A stretch of 64,000 nt of DNA. Origin: Alisma plantago-aquatica (Eukaryota > Streptophyta > Magnoliopsida > Alismatales > Alismataceae). The DNA is taken from NCBI GenBank assembly GCA_963693085.1, contig OY856412.1:1058736244-1058800243 (forward strand), written 5' to 3'. The notes under the pieces are model-generated. The model had not been told where the DNA came from. It searched no databases and saw only the letters and a list, made by a program, of their open reading frames with translations. The position numbers and the translations under genes are program-made. Below are positions 35,830 through 48,439 of this stretch, piece after piece. The first letter of the stretch is position 1; the number at the start of each line of letters is the position of its first letter.

Positions 35830-36363
35830 CTAAAGGATAGGACCTTTCTCCTTAGTATCCACGATGTGAACTAAGAATGCCTTACAACCTTGCTGCATCA
35901 ACTTTGCCACCATTGCTGACACTAGACATGTCGGAAGAATCTTCCTATCTCCTTGGAAGATCCACTTCTCTCCACTGTCATCAAACACTGCCTGCTTGGA
36001 ACCACAGTCCAACACAAACTTATAATTCTCTAAGGTATCCATCCCAAGGATCACATCGAATCCATGCATATCAAGTGGTCTAAGATCCACTTGTATGTTG
36101 TGTCCCAAAAATGATAATACACAAGATGGACACTCTTCTTGAAGCATCGAGGAACCATCGAGAGGGGTTTCTAACAACAGTCTATCTTTCTTACAACTAA
36201 CAGGTAAAGGACAGCTAGCAAGCATGCTATGTGTGATAAAAGAGTGTGTAGCACCCGGTTCAACCGAAACAAATATGAAGCAAGAAGAAGACAAATCAGA
36301 ATGAAATAACTCCATCTGACATGTTACCACTCGTGGGTTGACTATCGCCTCCGGCTGACTCAT
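35830..36363 (-). pseudogene. Chromovirus B protease
   Basis: A 177-residue segment with the retropepsin-like block FVSVEPGATHSFITHSML. The family normally has Asp-Ser/Thr-Gly here; the sequence reads Glu-Pro-Gly, so the catalytic Asp appears lost. Downstream LPLDMHGFDVILGMDTLENYK-like elements (PLDMHGFDVILGMD near residues 97-110) are typical. It follows gag in the same frame after a stop. Confidence 0.88.
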
Positions 36364-36372
36364 AGCATAGAA

Positions 36373-37567
36373 TCAAGTCGTTGCTTGTTGTCCACGTCCT
36401 CTGCTTCCTTGAGCAGACAATCCCGCTTGCGATGCTTGACCACGTCCTCGCCCTCTACTACTACTGGGTTGTTGTCTGTCTGACCCTTGTTGACTTTGTC
36501 TCAGTTGTTGTCTTACCTCAACGTCTCTTCTTGGGCAATTTGACTTTAAATGCCCAGTTTGTCCACAGTGGTAACATGGACTGCCTTCTGTCTGTGGCCT
36601 AGATGGCCCTGCCACTTCCAAAGAAGTTGTACTATGCACCTTCGATGGCGAAAAAACATAACCTCTTCCCTTACTCAGAGACCACAAAGATGGTGTCCGA
36701 GAATTCTGCATTGTGGAAGGTGCTGAAAACCTTGGCTTCTTGAAGCCACCAAACTTGTCCTTAGAACTGAGCAAACCTTTTCCTGGTCATGGACTCCCTT
36801 TTCTCCCTAACATATCGTTCAATCATGCGGACGGACTCCACAAATGTGGCAAACCACTCTCGATTCTCTAAAGCAGCAACAAGTGTCGACATCTCAGTAC
36901 TCAAACCTTTCTCAAACCGCCTGATCCGCTCATCATCTGTCACCACCATATGAGGATAAAACCTCAGCAAGTCCATGAACTTGGCTTCATACTCGGTGAT
37001 TCTCATCAAACCTTGGTGTAGATGCTCAAACTGGTTGATCTTCTCATCCAAATACATCTTTGGAAAGTATCTTGTGACGAACTCTCACCGAAAAACCTCC
37101 CAACTGATCTCCTCACCAGGTCGCTTCTCCTCCTCAATGGCCCACCAATGTCCAGCACTACCCTTCAGAAGGTGGACAATGTGCTTGACTTTGTCTACTT
37201 CGCTGATGTTGAGGATCCAGAAGGCCTTCTCAAGACCTGTCAGCCATAGATCTGCATCCTCTAGATCAGCCATTCCAGCATAGTCTGAAGCTCTGACTCA
37301 GCGAAGCCACTCAAAGGTCTTCCCAATACCCGATGCTTCACCATGGGGAGCCTGTGCTCTTGGCTGAGGCACTGGAAACCTTTCTAGCATGTGATTCATC
37401 ATAGCCATCAACTGCCCCATAAAATGTTGGTAGGCAGGATTTTCGAGAATGGTTGGGTCAAGTTGGGGTACCTTAGGCACCCGATCTTCACATGCCTGCC
37501 CTCTTGCTCCATCAATTGATGCAACATCGCTGCTCTCGGCAGCATGTTCTTCATGGTTTCTAGACAT
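36373..37567 (-). pseudogene. Chromovirus B gag with zinc knuckle
   Basis: Gag is spread over 37567-37298, 37273-37085 and 37057-36761 (same frame, stops between) and 36774-36373 (another frame). The capsid-like core shows WLTGLEKAFWIL, LLKGSAGHWW, YLDEKINQFEHLHQG and YEAKFMDLLRFYPHMV. The nucleocapsid knuckle CYHCGQTGHLKSNC (36535-36576, CX2CX4HX4C) is intact and is followed by an RGRGRGQ-rich tail. Gag forms the virus-like particle. The N-terminal Met at 37567 lies about 110 bp after the PBS and is a plausible start. Confidence 0.92.
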
Positions 37568-37679
37568 CTTTAAGCTTTATCTTCTGTTGAGGGCAGAAGG
37601 TTATTTGTAAGAAAATCTAGATAACTCATAAGAACAAACACAAACCTAGTCCTAGATCCCTGTAGACTCAGTGAACCTA

Positions 37680-37693
37680 GACCTATGATACCA
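37680..37693 (-). other. Primer-binding site of chromovirus B
   Basis: The minus strand reads TGGTATCATAGGTC, seven bases from the LTR end. It is close to the initiator Met tRNA complement, with a T replacing the usual G at one position. Confidence 0.7.
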
Positions 37694-37700
37694 AACCAAC

Positions 37701-40700
37701 TGTGACTCCCCGCCATCACACAAACAATGAGATGACACGTGAAAACGTGCAGAACCATATATTACCGAAAACACGGGTCAATTAAAACCGACTGTGGAAA
37801 TCATACATGAGAGAACTTTTGCATCCAGATCCTGTAGAAAGACATGTTATATAAACATTCACAAGCCTGTTATAGATCCACAGCTTATCGAAACCAGCTA
37901 TAATGTTAGCACCAGAGTTCAACACTTGTTTATACGTATATAGCAGGCCACGTACGGCCATCAGTAGGATATAAGAAAATTACAACAGCTAGCATCGTGA
38001 AACGTCGTCAAACACCTCCAAGGACCTGAGTGTATAGGGATGACTCTAGGACTCTACTACAAAACCACCAAAATAGTAGAATGTCCATTTCTTTCCTTCT
38101 AGTGTTCTCCTTGCTGCTCAGCCGCAACCTCGCAACCACCACCACGTCTAGAACGATCACTTAAAAAGGGTGTAAACCAATGGGGTGCGACACACAGTCC
38201 CAGTGAGAAACATAACTCCCCGCCAAAACTATAAAACATTAGAAGGTTAAGGACAATAACAATAGATAACTGGTAAAGCGTATAACAAGAGCAACATAAT
38301 GAGCAATGCTATTATTCCCATCAAGCTTACTAAGATATCCGGGAGGCACAAAACCAAGTATTTCTTTATGGAACATAATTGAAAAGATAATATTTATAAG
38401 AATTTATCACAAACAATAAGGATGGTACAAACAATTGCATAGTATAACTAGATCAACTATATAAGCAAGACCTCAATCAATGTTCCATATTTTTCTCTAA
38501 GCAAGATATACTTATTCGGCTGGATTACATTTTATTATGCCCTGAGAAAGTGAGCCTTCCCTGCTCAAATCCAACCATTGGCTACGAAGCCCAATCCGGT
38601 GCCATACAAGGTCTAAGGAGATCCAAACTCCAGGACCTCACCTTCCCATGGTCAGTACACGAATCATCAAGCAAGACCGCAGTCTTATGCTTATAGGTCT
38701 CAACCTCACATATTCAACAATATGTGCTCTAGGTAATCCCGCAGGATAAACTTGTTTTACCATCATCAAGTACTGACGATGATGGATCTATGTCCAGGGC
38801 AAACTACATGATATGTTTATCTATAATTAATTTGTATATTTTAAGCCAATTGTTGAGGCAACCAAAGTATAAACATAGTCATATAGGATTACATCATAAT
38901 TTCCATCATCATACTATCCTGGGACCTCAATCCCTCATTATCTCAATCACTGCCTCTCAAAGCATCATAATCATGTATCAACATTCTGGGAACGCATCCC
39001 TTATCTCATCATCAAAGGATAACACCTCAACTAGGTGCTCACCCTTATATCAGGTCCTCAGACCTATCAACCTGTTATCTCATTAGCAAGGATTATCATC
39101 TCATTGTGCTAATAAAATCACATATTTCTCATAGCACTCACTAGGCTATGAATTCACATATTATACCTGCATGGTTAGTATACACATTTATAGAGATAAC
39201 TGAAGCCATCATGGATTAACAGAATGATCATGCTATCAAGTATAGAGCAACATCAATGATTATAAGCTTTATCATTCATGGTATTATTATCAATCCTGAG
39301 CATATATCATACCCCATACTTGTGATCATAGGCATGTGTCACACCATCATGTGAAGCAACATCAATGCTTCCAAGCTTCCTGGTTCACAACCTATCATTT
39401 AACTCATCATCATATATACGGGATTCAAGGTGATTACACCATATCACTTGTTTTATATATACATTCTGAGTTATAACCCTCACCAAAACTCCAGTAACCC
39501 TCACTAAAAGGGGGGTGGCGGGTAGCGTGTCCCTCACCACAGCTTGTATCAGGTAGGGTAGCACCCCCTACCAAAAGCATACCGGCCTAATTGTCTATAT
39601 AACCACATATCGGCCAACTCTAGAAGGTATAGACAACCACCCAAGGGTGTCGTGCAACTAGAGATCAAGGCATTATCATGCAACCCTGACATACATGCCA
39701 GATGCACAAGGGACTATCATGCAACTAGGTTAAGAGAGTATATCGCACATTCAAGGCCAAGCATGTATCAGCTATCTATCTGCATTGACTAAGCCCTATC
39801 GCCCATCTAGGGTTAGGGTTCCTATCGGGCAGCCACACCACTCTATCGCCCAAGGCTTGTACTATCAAAAACATAGTGCCCCAGCACATCATGGTATCGT
39901 CCAACATATTCACAACTCAGGCAACACAAAAGTGCTTCAAGGAAGCCTACTGGTCAAGGGCAACACTCAATATCAACCTCCATCAAAGTAGCATATAGGG
40001 TTTCTATATGCCACCATAACATGCATCACCACAACCAAACCATGTCACCCAACACAAGGATAGCCCACTGAGCTCTATAATGTCCAAGACACATCAGGCA
40101 CCAAGCTAACTACCTTAAGTAGGTGTATTGTGTAGGGCACTCAACAAAGCATATCGCCCAAGCACACATGGGTATCGACCACTAACCAAACTCCAACTAG
40201 GCACATCGGCCAAGGGTATATCTCAAGACTTAACTATCGAGCAACACTACTCCAAGGTCATATCGTGCAAGGTACAACCCCACAAGGTCATCTTCAAACT
40301 CAAGCATAAGGGCACCAAACCCTAATTGATCAAGAAGATCAGCTCACCTCTCAACAACCAAGAGAGAGGGGTTTTGCAAAACCTCTTATCACAAATCGGG
40401 CAACCACAAGGACCCACCTCAACATAGGTCATCATCCAAACAAAAGCTCACCTCTCAAATCCATGGTGAGAGGAGGGTATTGCCCAAGCAACTAGAATTT
40501 AAGCTCACCTCTCAACTTAAATGAGAGAGGGGTATTGCCTACATCACTAGAGCTCAAACTCACTTCTCTAGACCAAGGAGAGAAAAGGGGTATTTCTCAA
40601 CAAGGAAACCCTAAACCATGGTTCGGCCAACTAGGTGTAAAGGCATATAAACCATCAACAACATCATCAACATCATGCTCATTATGTCCATAAGATCAAC

Positions 40701-41631
40701 AACATGTACTGAGCAAGAAACATAACATGCAATGGATGATCAATCCACATATATGAAACATGCACAAATAGAGAAGGTAGTATAGCTAGGGTTAAAAGTT
40801 ATGTAACCCGCCTTAAGCAAACTCCTCAAGCTCCAAAGCTCCAAGCTCACCACTTTCGGCCACCAAATAACAAGACCCTCCTAGGGTTCGGCCACCAAGA
40901 TAGAGGAAGAAGAAGAAGACTTCAAGAAGGGGATCAGCCACCAACTTGCTCCACCAAGCTGTATCGGCCACCAAACACACCAAAGGGAAGATGTATCGTG
41001 CACCAAGGAAGAGAGGAGCAACAAAGAGCTAAAAGGGATCCTAAGGAAGAGAAAGGCAAGGCATATATAGATGAGGGTCAAGGTTAAACCAAGGCAAGGT
41101 GTCACCTTACCAAGGGACACTTGTCTACACATTTCACCACCTTGCAAAATGCATGCACATGCCATGCCTCCACTCAACCAAGGTTCGGCCACATGTCCAA
41201 GCTAGGGTGACACAACCAAAGCAAGGAGGTCAAACAAGGTCAAAGGCTGACACACCACCTCCCATGGGCGACACAAAGCAAGGTCGACACAAACATCCTT
41301 GCCTCGATACAAGGTTCAACCAAGCAAGGCAAGGCCCAAACAAGGGAAAACAAGGCCCAAAAGAGCTCAACCAAGCCCAAGACAACCCAAGGCACGAGCC
41401 CAGACCTTCCTCTCAACCCTAGAGGAAGCAAAGAGAGAGAAAGACATATCTCAAGGTGACAAACTTGCTATCCAACCCTAACTTAGGTTATTTTGCAAGT
41501 AGCACCTCCAGCTCTCAACTAAGCACACAAGCAAACCCTAATCATCACTAAAGATGATTAGCGAGCAACCAAGCACAAGGTTTAGGCAAAACAAATAGGG
41601 TAAGCCCAAAATGAAGGTCAGGGTCCTTACA
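37701..41631 (-). repeat. Chromovirus B 5' LTR
   Basis: TGTGACTCCCCGCC to GGGTCCTTACA. Aligns with 28744-32875; about 8% differences in the first 250 bases by hand, fewer further in. A TATA-like box lies at 41063-41069. Confidence 0.93.
41063..41069 (-). promoter_or_regulatory. TATA-like box in chromovirus B 5' LTR
   Basis: CTATATATG on the minus strand, about 0.56 kb from the upstream end of the LTR in the transcriptional sense. Confidence 0.45.
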
Positions 41632-43031
41632 CGATCGATTTGTGGTCCTAGTTAATCAAATATTAATCTTTGTCCAAATCAAATTTGTACAAGTGAAACA
41701 AATTGTATTTGCAAAATGATATCGGTTGGTCCAAAAATTGACCGGTTCAATAATTGAGCTGATCATTTCATGACACATGAGCTGATCAACTCACCACCTG
41801 AGCCGATCAATTCACCAACCAGAGCCGATCGGTTCATCACATGAGCCGATCGGTTGGGGTGCAAACTTTTGCAAAATCAATCAATTGTAGTTTCAATCAA
41901 TCTGATACTCTAATCAATTGGTCCAACACCTTGAACACTATGATTTTGAGCTACCAATCAACTGAGTGTTTAATTGAACCACTAAACTCCTTTAGTAATC
42001 AATCTAAACATGATTTGTGGATAAACTCCTCTTCCAGGTTAAATCCTATGTGTGTGACCCTACAGGTCCATTTCATGTTGGCAGTGAAAGTCCATAACAA
42101 TAATTACTTCACAAGCAAATAGCGGTGCCTAGTCGCACATCAATGCTACCCAAGTGAAATAGAAAGTTGGAGAACAACTTTCAATCCTACAATCCGTGAA
42201 TGGTGTTACAGTGAATGTATAATTCCTTTGTCACTAATGTCCTGAATGAACTCAAGGCATGGTACAGTCATCCTTTCAACGTTCATCCATTTCCTTGATC
42301 TGAGAGTAGACTGGCTGAGATGTGTGTGACATCAATATCACATATTGACTCACACATGCATGCCCATGCCTTTCTCAATCCTACTCATCAAGTGACCATG
42401 GACATCAAACTCCCTTAGGAGGGACAAATCCCATATCTATCACTCACCCCTCAAAATCCCCATGTGTCAAATCCACTCAATCATCACCTTTATAACAACC
42501 CATGTTTCAGGACTGCGTTTGATGATGTCAAAGTGTACCCAACGATATGTGTTGAGTGTTGTGATTTTATGTCGAAGAATCACACTCACCACCATCACTA
42601 TGAGAGCTGAGTGTGACTACCAAATCATGGTTCCATGTGTCACTCTCATAGTGGGTCTGTCTGGTACACTTGTTCTCTAACAAGTACCTATGTGCTTGGT
42701 TTGATATCACTATATCATGACTAATGAGATTCTGTCATCAACCAACACACAATCTAGTGTTTAGTGTTATTGATGTCTATGATTATTTCCACAATAACAA
42801 CCGACTAGGGACAAAACAAGAATATATACTCTTAACACCCATATGATATCATACCCAAAAGCATACATCATTGAGTAAAACAATTCTTTAGACACCTATC
42901 ATGTTACACTATTATCTCAGAAATAGTTAAAACATATAGATCGGATATTGCCTTTATTATTATTCAAATCATTTACAAAGTATCCCATTACAATCATAAC
43001 ATGACTTGCTATATGGTCATACATACCAAAA
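41632..43031 (-). repeat. Copia 3' LTR, second part (begins with target copy CGATC)
   Basis: Starts with the right CGATC duplication and resumes the copia LTR (matches about 48560-50001). It ends CATACCAAAA where the intact LTR has CATACCAACA, so the terminal dinucleotide is mutated. Confidence 0.9.
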
Positions 43032-43045
43032 GACTCCCACTTGCA
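43032..43045 (-). other. Polypurine tract of copia element
   Basis: TGCAAGTGGGAGTC on the minus strand directly before the 3' LTR; the AAGTGGGAG core is common in plant copia elements. Confidence 0.82.
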
Positions 43046-43046
43046 C

Positions 43047-43481
43047 TTAGAGCCAGTCTGCTAGGAACCTCAGTCCTTGTGACCTAGCATGACCATCATG
43101 CTTCTGCTGAGAAAGGGCCTTAGTCAGTGGATCAACTATGTTGTGTTCAGTTGGTACTTTGCAAATCTTCACATCTCCACACTGTATGATCTCTTGTATG
43201 ATATGGAAGTGCCACAGTATGTGCTTGGACCGCTGATGTGATCTGGGATCCTTATCTTGAGCAATAGCTCCATTATTGTCACAATAAATCTCAATTGCAT
43301 CACAGCTATTGGGAACTACACCAAGTTCAGTGATGAACTTCCTGATCCACACAGCTTCCTTTTCTACATGTGAAGCAGCGATATACTTGGCCTCTGTAGT
43401 AGAATCAACAACTATTTCTTGCTTGGAACTCTTCCATCTCACAACTCCATTGTTTAGGCAAAACACAAATCTTGATTGCAA
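43047..43481 (-). pseudogene. Copia RNase H
   Basis: A 144-residue segment. VVRWKSSKQEIVVDSTTEAKYIAAS carries the Asp and Glu of the first blocks, IEIYCDNNGAIAQ the third acidic residue, and RSKHILWHFHIIQE with VDPLTKALS the C-terminal part. The order and wording are typical of plant copia elements. It ends two bases from the polypurine tract and would form the 3' end of the polyprotein. It shares a frame with the RT pieces at 44741-44409 and 43976-43581. Confidence 0.9.
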
Positions 43482-43580
43482 TCTGTAATCATCTTTGTCG
43501 GTTTGGAAGCTTGCATCGGTGTAACCCTTTACAACCAGTTCTTCCTCACCACCGTATACAAGGAACTGATCCTTAGTCCT

Positions 43581-44741
43581 TCACGAGTACTTGAGGATGT
43601 TCTTTACGGCTGTCCAGTGAGCATCTTCGAGATCTAACTGGTACCTTCTCGTCATGCCGAGGGCATACGAGACATATGGGTGTGTGCACAACATAACGTA
43701 CATGATGGATCCAATGGTTGGTGTATATGGGATCCCATTCATACGCTCCCTCTCTTCACAAGATTGGGTACATTGAGCTCTAGAGATGGTGACTCCATCT
43801 AGCATGGGGATGTTGCCTCTCTTTGAGTTCTCCATGCTGAACTGCTTCAGCACTTTGTCAATGTACGTGCTTTGACTTAGTTTGAGAAGCCTTTTGGATC
43901 TATCTCTATAGATCTTAATACCTATAATGTAGGATGCTTCTCCTAAGTCCTTCATTGAGAAGTATTCCCAAGCCAAGTCTTTACCTTCTCTAAGGCTAAG
44001 ACATCATTCCTCATCAATAGTATGTCTTCTGCATACAATATGAGGAATGTGATCATGCTCCCAATAACCTTCTTGTACACACAAGGTTCATCTTCAATTT
44101 GAATAAAGCCAAACACTTTGACTTCCTCATCAAATCGAAGATTCCAACTCCGAGATGCTTGCTTCAATCCATAGATTGACCTTTGTAATAGACTTTATTA
44201 GCATTCTTTGGATCTACAAGACCTTCATGTTATGTCATGTATACATCCTCATTTATATTCCCATTAAGGAATGCAATTTTAACATCCATTTGCCAAATCT
44301 CATAGTCATAGTAAGCTGCAATAGCAAGCATGATTCTGATGGACTTAATCATGGCAACTGGATAAAAAGTTTCATCATAGTCAACACCTTGAACTTGTCA
44401 AAAACCCTTCACAACCAATCTGCCTTTATAAGTTTGCACATCGCCATCCATGTCGGTCTTCTTCTTGAAGACCCACTTGCACCCTTTGGTTTTACCCCTT
44501 CAGGTGGTTCCACCAAAGTCCATACTTTGTTGGAGTACATGAATTCCATCTCAGATTTCATGGACTCAAGACATTTCTCAGAATCTGGTCCCTCCACAAC
44601 CTCTAGATAGGTAGTTGGATCATCATCTATCATCAACTCACCGCCTTCCTGAGTCACAAGATATCCAAACCTCTCAGGTTCAAGGCGAGTCCTACTAGAT
44701 CTACGAGGTCCTTGTGTTACTTGAGGAGACTGAGATTCCAC
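43581..44741 (-). pseudogene. Copia reverse transcriptase
   Basis: Three pieces in two frames. 44741-44409 covers the entry to RT (MKSEMEFMYSNKVWTLVEPPEG). 44167-43952 (other frame) holds LKQASRSWN-like MKQASRSWNLRFDEEV and the active-site block LILYAEDILL. The family reads YVDD, so V is A and the first Asp is Glu. 43976-43581 continues with FSMKDLGEASYIIGIKI and TIGSIMYVMLCTHPYVSYALG. The segment between the first two pieces is frameshifted. The RT is not functional. Confidence 0.88.
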
Positions 44742-45028
44742 AACACCTTGTGAATCTCTGTGTTCCTCTTGTACGTCTACTGGTTCACTATTTTCTTGTT
44801 GGGCTTGAACCTCTTCAAGCTATATTTTCCTCCCACTATTTCCTTTGGAAATAAATTCCTTTTCTAGGAACACAACATCCCTGGAAACAAACACTTTGTT
44901 GTCAGTTGGGTGGTATAACTAATATCCCTTGGTTTCCTTAGGATATCCAATAAAATAACATTTATCAGATTTAGGGCCTAGCTTGTCAGGAAACATTTTC
45001 TTGACATATGCCTCACACCCGCAAATCC

Positions 45029-45586
45029 TCATAAAAGACATATTGGAACACTTCCCAGTCCATATGTCATTTGGTGTCTTTTGAACCCATTTAGATGGTA
45101 CTCAGTTAAGTGTAAATGTGGTGGTTTCAAGAGCATAACCCAGAAGGAAATTGGAAGATCAACAAAACTCATCATTGATCGCACCATATCTAGTAAAGTG
45201 TGATTCCTTCTTTCAGACACACCATTATGTTGTGGTGTTCTAGGAGGAGTCCATTGTGATACAATACCACGAGCTCGCAGAAGGTCCTCAAACTCTTGGA
45301 TTATGTATTCTCCACCTCGATTGGATCAAAGTTCTTTAATACTTTTACCAAGTTGGTTCTGTACTTCATTCATGAAATCCTTGAACCTTTCAAGGGTTTT
45401 CGACTTATGTTTCATCAGGTACACATAGACATACCTACTGAAGTCATCTGTGAAGGTAATGAAGTATTGATACCCACCTCTGGCATTAGTTCTAAAAGGC
45501 CCACATACATCAGTATGTATGAGTCCTAATAGATCACTAGCTCTCTCACCTTTACCTGAAAAGGGAGTCTTGGTCATCTTGCCCAA
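45029..45586 (-). pseudogene. Copia integrase core
   Basis: 45586-45326 contains DLLGLIHTDVCGPF (first catalytic Asp), YFITFTDDFSRYVYVY (second) and FKDFMNEVQNQ. 45220-45029 contains ERRNHTLLDMVRSMMSF, the block following the catalytic Glu, and WVMLLKPPHLH. Both are in the protease frame. The piece between them, which would hold the Glu, is interrupted by a stop. The zinc-binding part lies in broken sequence around 45600-45700. Confidence 0.88.
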
Positions 45587-45694
45587 GAAACAAGATTCAC
45601 ATGTCTCTATTGATTCATAATCAAAAGAGTCTAGATAACCATCTTTATGGAGTCTAGAAATGTGCTTCTCATTTATGTGCCCTAGACGATAATG

Positions 45695-46480
45695 CTAAAG
45701 ATACATTTTGTTTGAGTTGTTGAGTTTTTGCCTTTTGGTGTTTACGTTGTATACACTTGTCTCTAGATCTATCAAGTATAGACCATAAGACATTGGGGCA
45801 CTGCCATAAAAGATCCCATCTTTTGAAATGGAACACTTTCCATTCTTAATAACAAATTCAAAACCATCCTTGCCCAAACAAGAGATGGAAATGATATTCC
45901 TATTTATGGGAGGTACATAATAGCAGTTCTTCAACTCTATTATAAGCCCACTAGGTAGAGTTAACTCATAGGTTCCTACGATACTGGCGGCAACTCTTGC
46001 CCCATTGGCAACACATAGTTTAACCTCACCTTTCCCCAAAGGCCTACTTCTATTAAGATCCTTCACATTTGAACAAATGTGAGATCCACATCTGGTATCA
46101 TGTACCCATGACAAAGAAGTAGTAAAGTTAATCTCGATTACGTATACACCAGAAGTAGAGATTTCTATCTCTTTCTTCTTCTTCCATCGTTCCTTCCATC
46201 CTCTCCATATTTTGAGCGCAGAAGATTCTGACATTGGTTTGGAAAGAGAACCCTTCTCTCCCTTACCTTTGTCTTTAAAATTTGTTCCATTGATCTCCAT
46301 CAATGAACTATCCTTCTTCTTAAGCACACATAGAGTGGATTCAAAGGCTGCCGGTATATCTGGATTGTGCAGAATAGTTCTCACAATCCCTAACCATTTA
46401 TAGAATTTATTCTCAATTAATTTTCCCATTTTAAAAGATGATTCTTTTGCCATTCTACAAGAGAAAATTGCATTTTTCAA
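45695..46480 (-). pseudogene. Copia gag remnant and protease
   Basis: This 261-residue frame is led by about 100 residues I cannot match to a normal copia gag; no CX2CX4HX4C knuckle is present. From about residue 110 it becomes typical: SGVYVIEINFTTS, then WVHDTRCGSHIC, where the usual catalytic Asp-Thr-Gly reads Asp-Thr-Arg. NCYYVPPINRNIISISCLGKDG follows. The frame stops before the integrase. Most of gag (capsid and knuckle) must have been deleted or scrambled between 46480 and the PBS. Confidence 0.82.
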
Positions 46481-47792
46481 AACTCCTTTTGATTTGATTT
46501 GATTTTAATAAAATTTGACACTAGTTAATTAGACCTTTAATTAATTACCGCTCCCACTATTTTGATTCAAATTGACAACCCTCACCATCAATTCAGAAGA
46601 TTGTAGCATACAATCTTCTAGTGGGTCAAGATCCATATTTTATCAAGTAATGAGTCAGCTTTGGCTGATCACCCACAATCTCAACTATTTAGGTAGGCCA
46701 TCATGCCAATTGCATCATATGCAATTCTTGATGAATGAACATGTGCAACACCTTGACATGAACATTCCTTGCCTCTGGGCTTAGACGCTCTAAGAATCAC
46801 CAGTTATGTATAACCCAAAATACGACACGGTAAACATGCACCCTTCTTTGGCAGAACCTACATTCTTACCCTTCACACTTCCACGAGATAGATGGCGCAC
46901 CACACTTTGGCGTAACCTGCACTTGGTCGATCAAGTTTTTCATGTGTGCCGCTAATGGAAGGCATGAAAGACTTAATAATTAGATGAGGGATTTGGTTTT
47001 TATAGGTACATATACATATCCAATCACCACAATATATAGTAAGTATCATATACATGCTATATCCCACAGAAAACATGCAAAACAATAAAAGCAATGATTA
47101 TGGCCATCCTAATGTGATTCCTCGAGCCAAGAGTAATCACGGTCATCTAGGTTCACATCACATGCAACATGTACTAGATGAACTCTGTGCTTTTCCGTTC
47201 TGGGTTTGATCAACTCATCTCCATGATTGATTGGCTCGCCATCAGGCAAGTCGGTTGGGTGCCACCAGCCGATCAACTGGCGCCTCTAGTCGATCGGTTC
47301 ACTGGTTATCATGCATCTTCTCAGGTCACAACCCGCTCATCTCGCTCCTCAAACCAGTCATCGAAAAGTCTGCCATTCTTTGACATTACAAGAAATAAAA
47401 ATCTATCCTATTTTACATTTGAAAAAGGAAACCCCGAGTTACATTTGGGGGGAGCAAAAGTAGGAAAGAAATCTCGAGTTATCTCGAGTTACATCAGGAA
47501 TAGGAGATAGGGAATCGATGCGCACACTGAGATGCAAGCAACCACATTCAACCAAGCACACATATATACAGTTTATTGGCCATAACCATGCTATACATCC
47601 ACCACAAAACTCGTTTAAGGGCAACACACATCGAGTGCATTTATATTACATATCATATATGTACATTGAGATTTGTGGATTTAGGATTGGACATGCATAA
47701 AGCCAAATTTATCCACATCATATGCAATAAATAAAGGCGACAAACCAAAATTAATTACATTGATAATCCTAAAGTATATAGTAGTTGACGTG
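46481..47792 (-). other. Copia leader / lost gag region
   Basis: 1.3 kb between the PBS and the first recognisable frame, without convincing coding potential. It contains a tight hairpin (46595-46619) and, at 47265-47302, motifs GCCGATCAACTGG and GTCGATCGGTTCACTGG like those of the LTR array. Confidence 0.6.
46595..46619. repeat. Hairpin, 11-bp arms and 3-bp loop
   Basis: AGAAGATTGTA, loop GCA, TACAATCTTCT: perfect arms 46595-46605 and 46609-46619, in the copia leader/gag remnant. Confidence 0.9.
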
Positions 47793-47804
47793 GATCTGAT
47801 ACCA
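47793..47804 (-). other. Primer-binding site of copia element
   Basis: The minus strand reads TGGTATCAGATCC, one base from the LTR end CCCAACA; initiator Met tRNA complement. Confidence 0.88.
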
Positions 47805-48337
47805 CTGTTGGGTTTTAGGGGAGACAGAGAAGGTAGTGGAAACAAAAAATTTCTTCTCCCAAACCCAGAATAAAGGAACCGCGTCAATGTCTATACAATA
47901 GGAAATATGGTTTGTAGAGGCGTACCTTGTCCTGAGGCTTACTCGACGACGTTACCTCGCGTCTTGTGCGGTCTTCACCTCCGGTCTTAGATGGTGTCTG
48001 TGCAGCTCCTAGTCTCACCGGGACTATCGGGATTGAAAACTATCCTCCGAGTAGCAGAATTCTCCCACCTCTTTAGTCATCCACATAGACTGCCTAGAAC
48101 TCTGATCTCCTTGTCCCACAAGGAATCGGAAGGAGTCGTACCCTCCTATCGGCGTACTAGTCACCGACACACTCTCCTGCCACCAGTCACCTTTTTGCAG
48201 TTGTCTTTCCCTTGTTGTGCCTCCCTTATCGGGTAGCTCTTGCTCGGGCTCTCTTGGTTTCCAAAACCAGAGAGAACGACAACTTTGCAGAGCAACTGGT
48301 GTTCTAAGTTGTGCTTTTAGAAGCCCCCAATACCCCC

Positions 48338-48345
48338 ATATATAG
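48338..48345 (-). promoter_or_regulatory. TATA box of copia 5' LTR
   Basis: CCTATATATGGGGG context on the minus strand, conserved in the other LTR (28524-28531). Confidence 0.55.
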
Positions 48346-48439
48346 GAGGGTCATGGGACATGGTTCTCTAACCCGGGCAATGCGGGATTAAGGCAGGAGT
48401 AGAAGGGTTCAAAATTTTCCACAAAACAACCAACTACGC

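Larger units (their letters stand above)
28744..41631 (-). mobile_element. Full-length chromovirus-type Ty3/gypsy element B (Tekay/Del-like)
   Basis: The element is 12,888 bp with LTRs 28744-32875 (4132 bp) and 37701-41631 (3931 bp) and a perfect CGATC target duplication. On the minus strand the interior gives PBS, gag with zinc knuckle, protease, RT, RNase H, integrase and a C-terminal chromodomain-like segment. The pol order and motifs such as [17 protein letters not shown] and MAPYEALYGRKC fit the Tekay/Del clade (family knowledge, not searched). At least ten in-frame stops and at least two frame changes show it is inactive. It is the innermost and hence youngest element of the nest. Confidence 0.95.

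Noticed and set aside
43047..46480. Envelope-like gene in the copia element
   Set aside because: RNase H ends at the polypurine tract, leaving no room for an extra gene.
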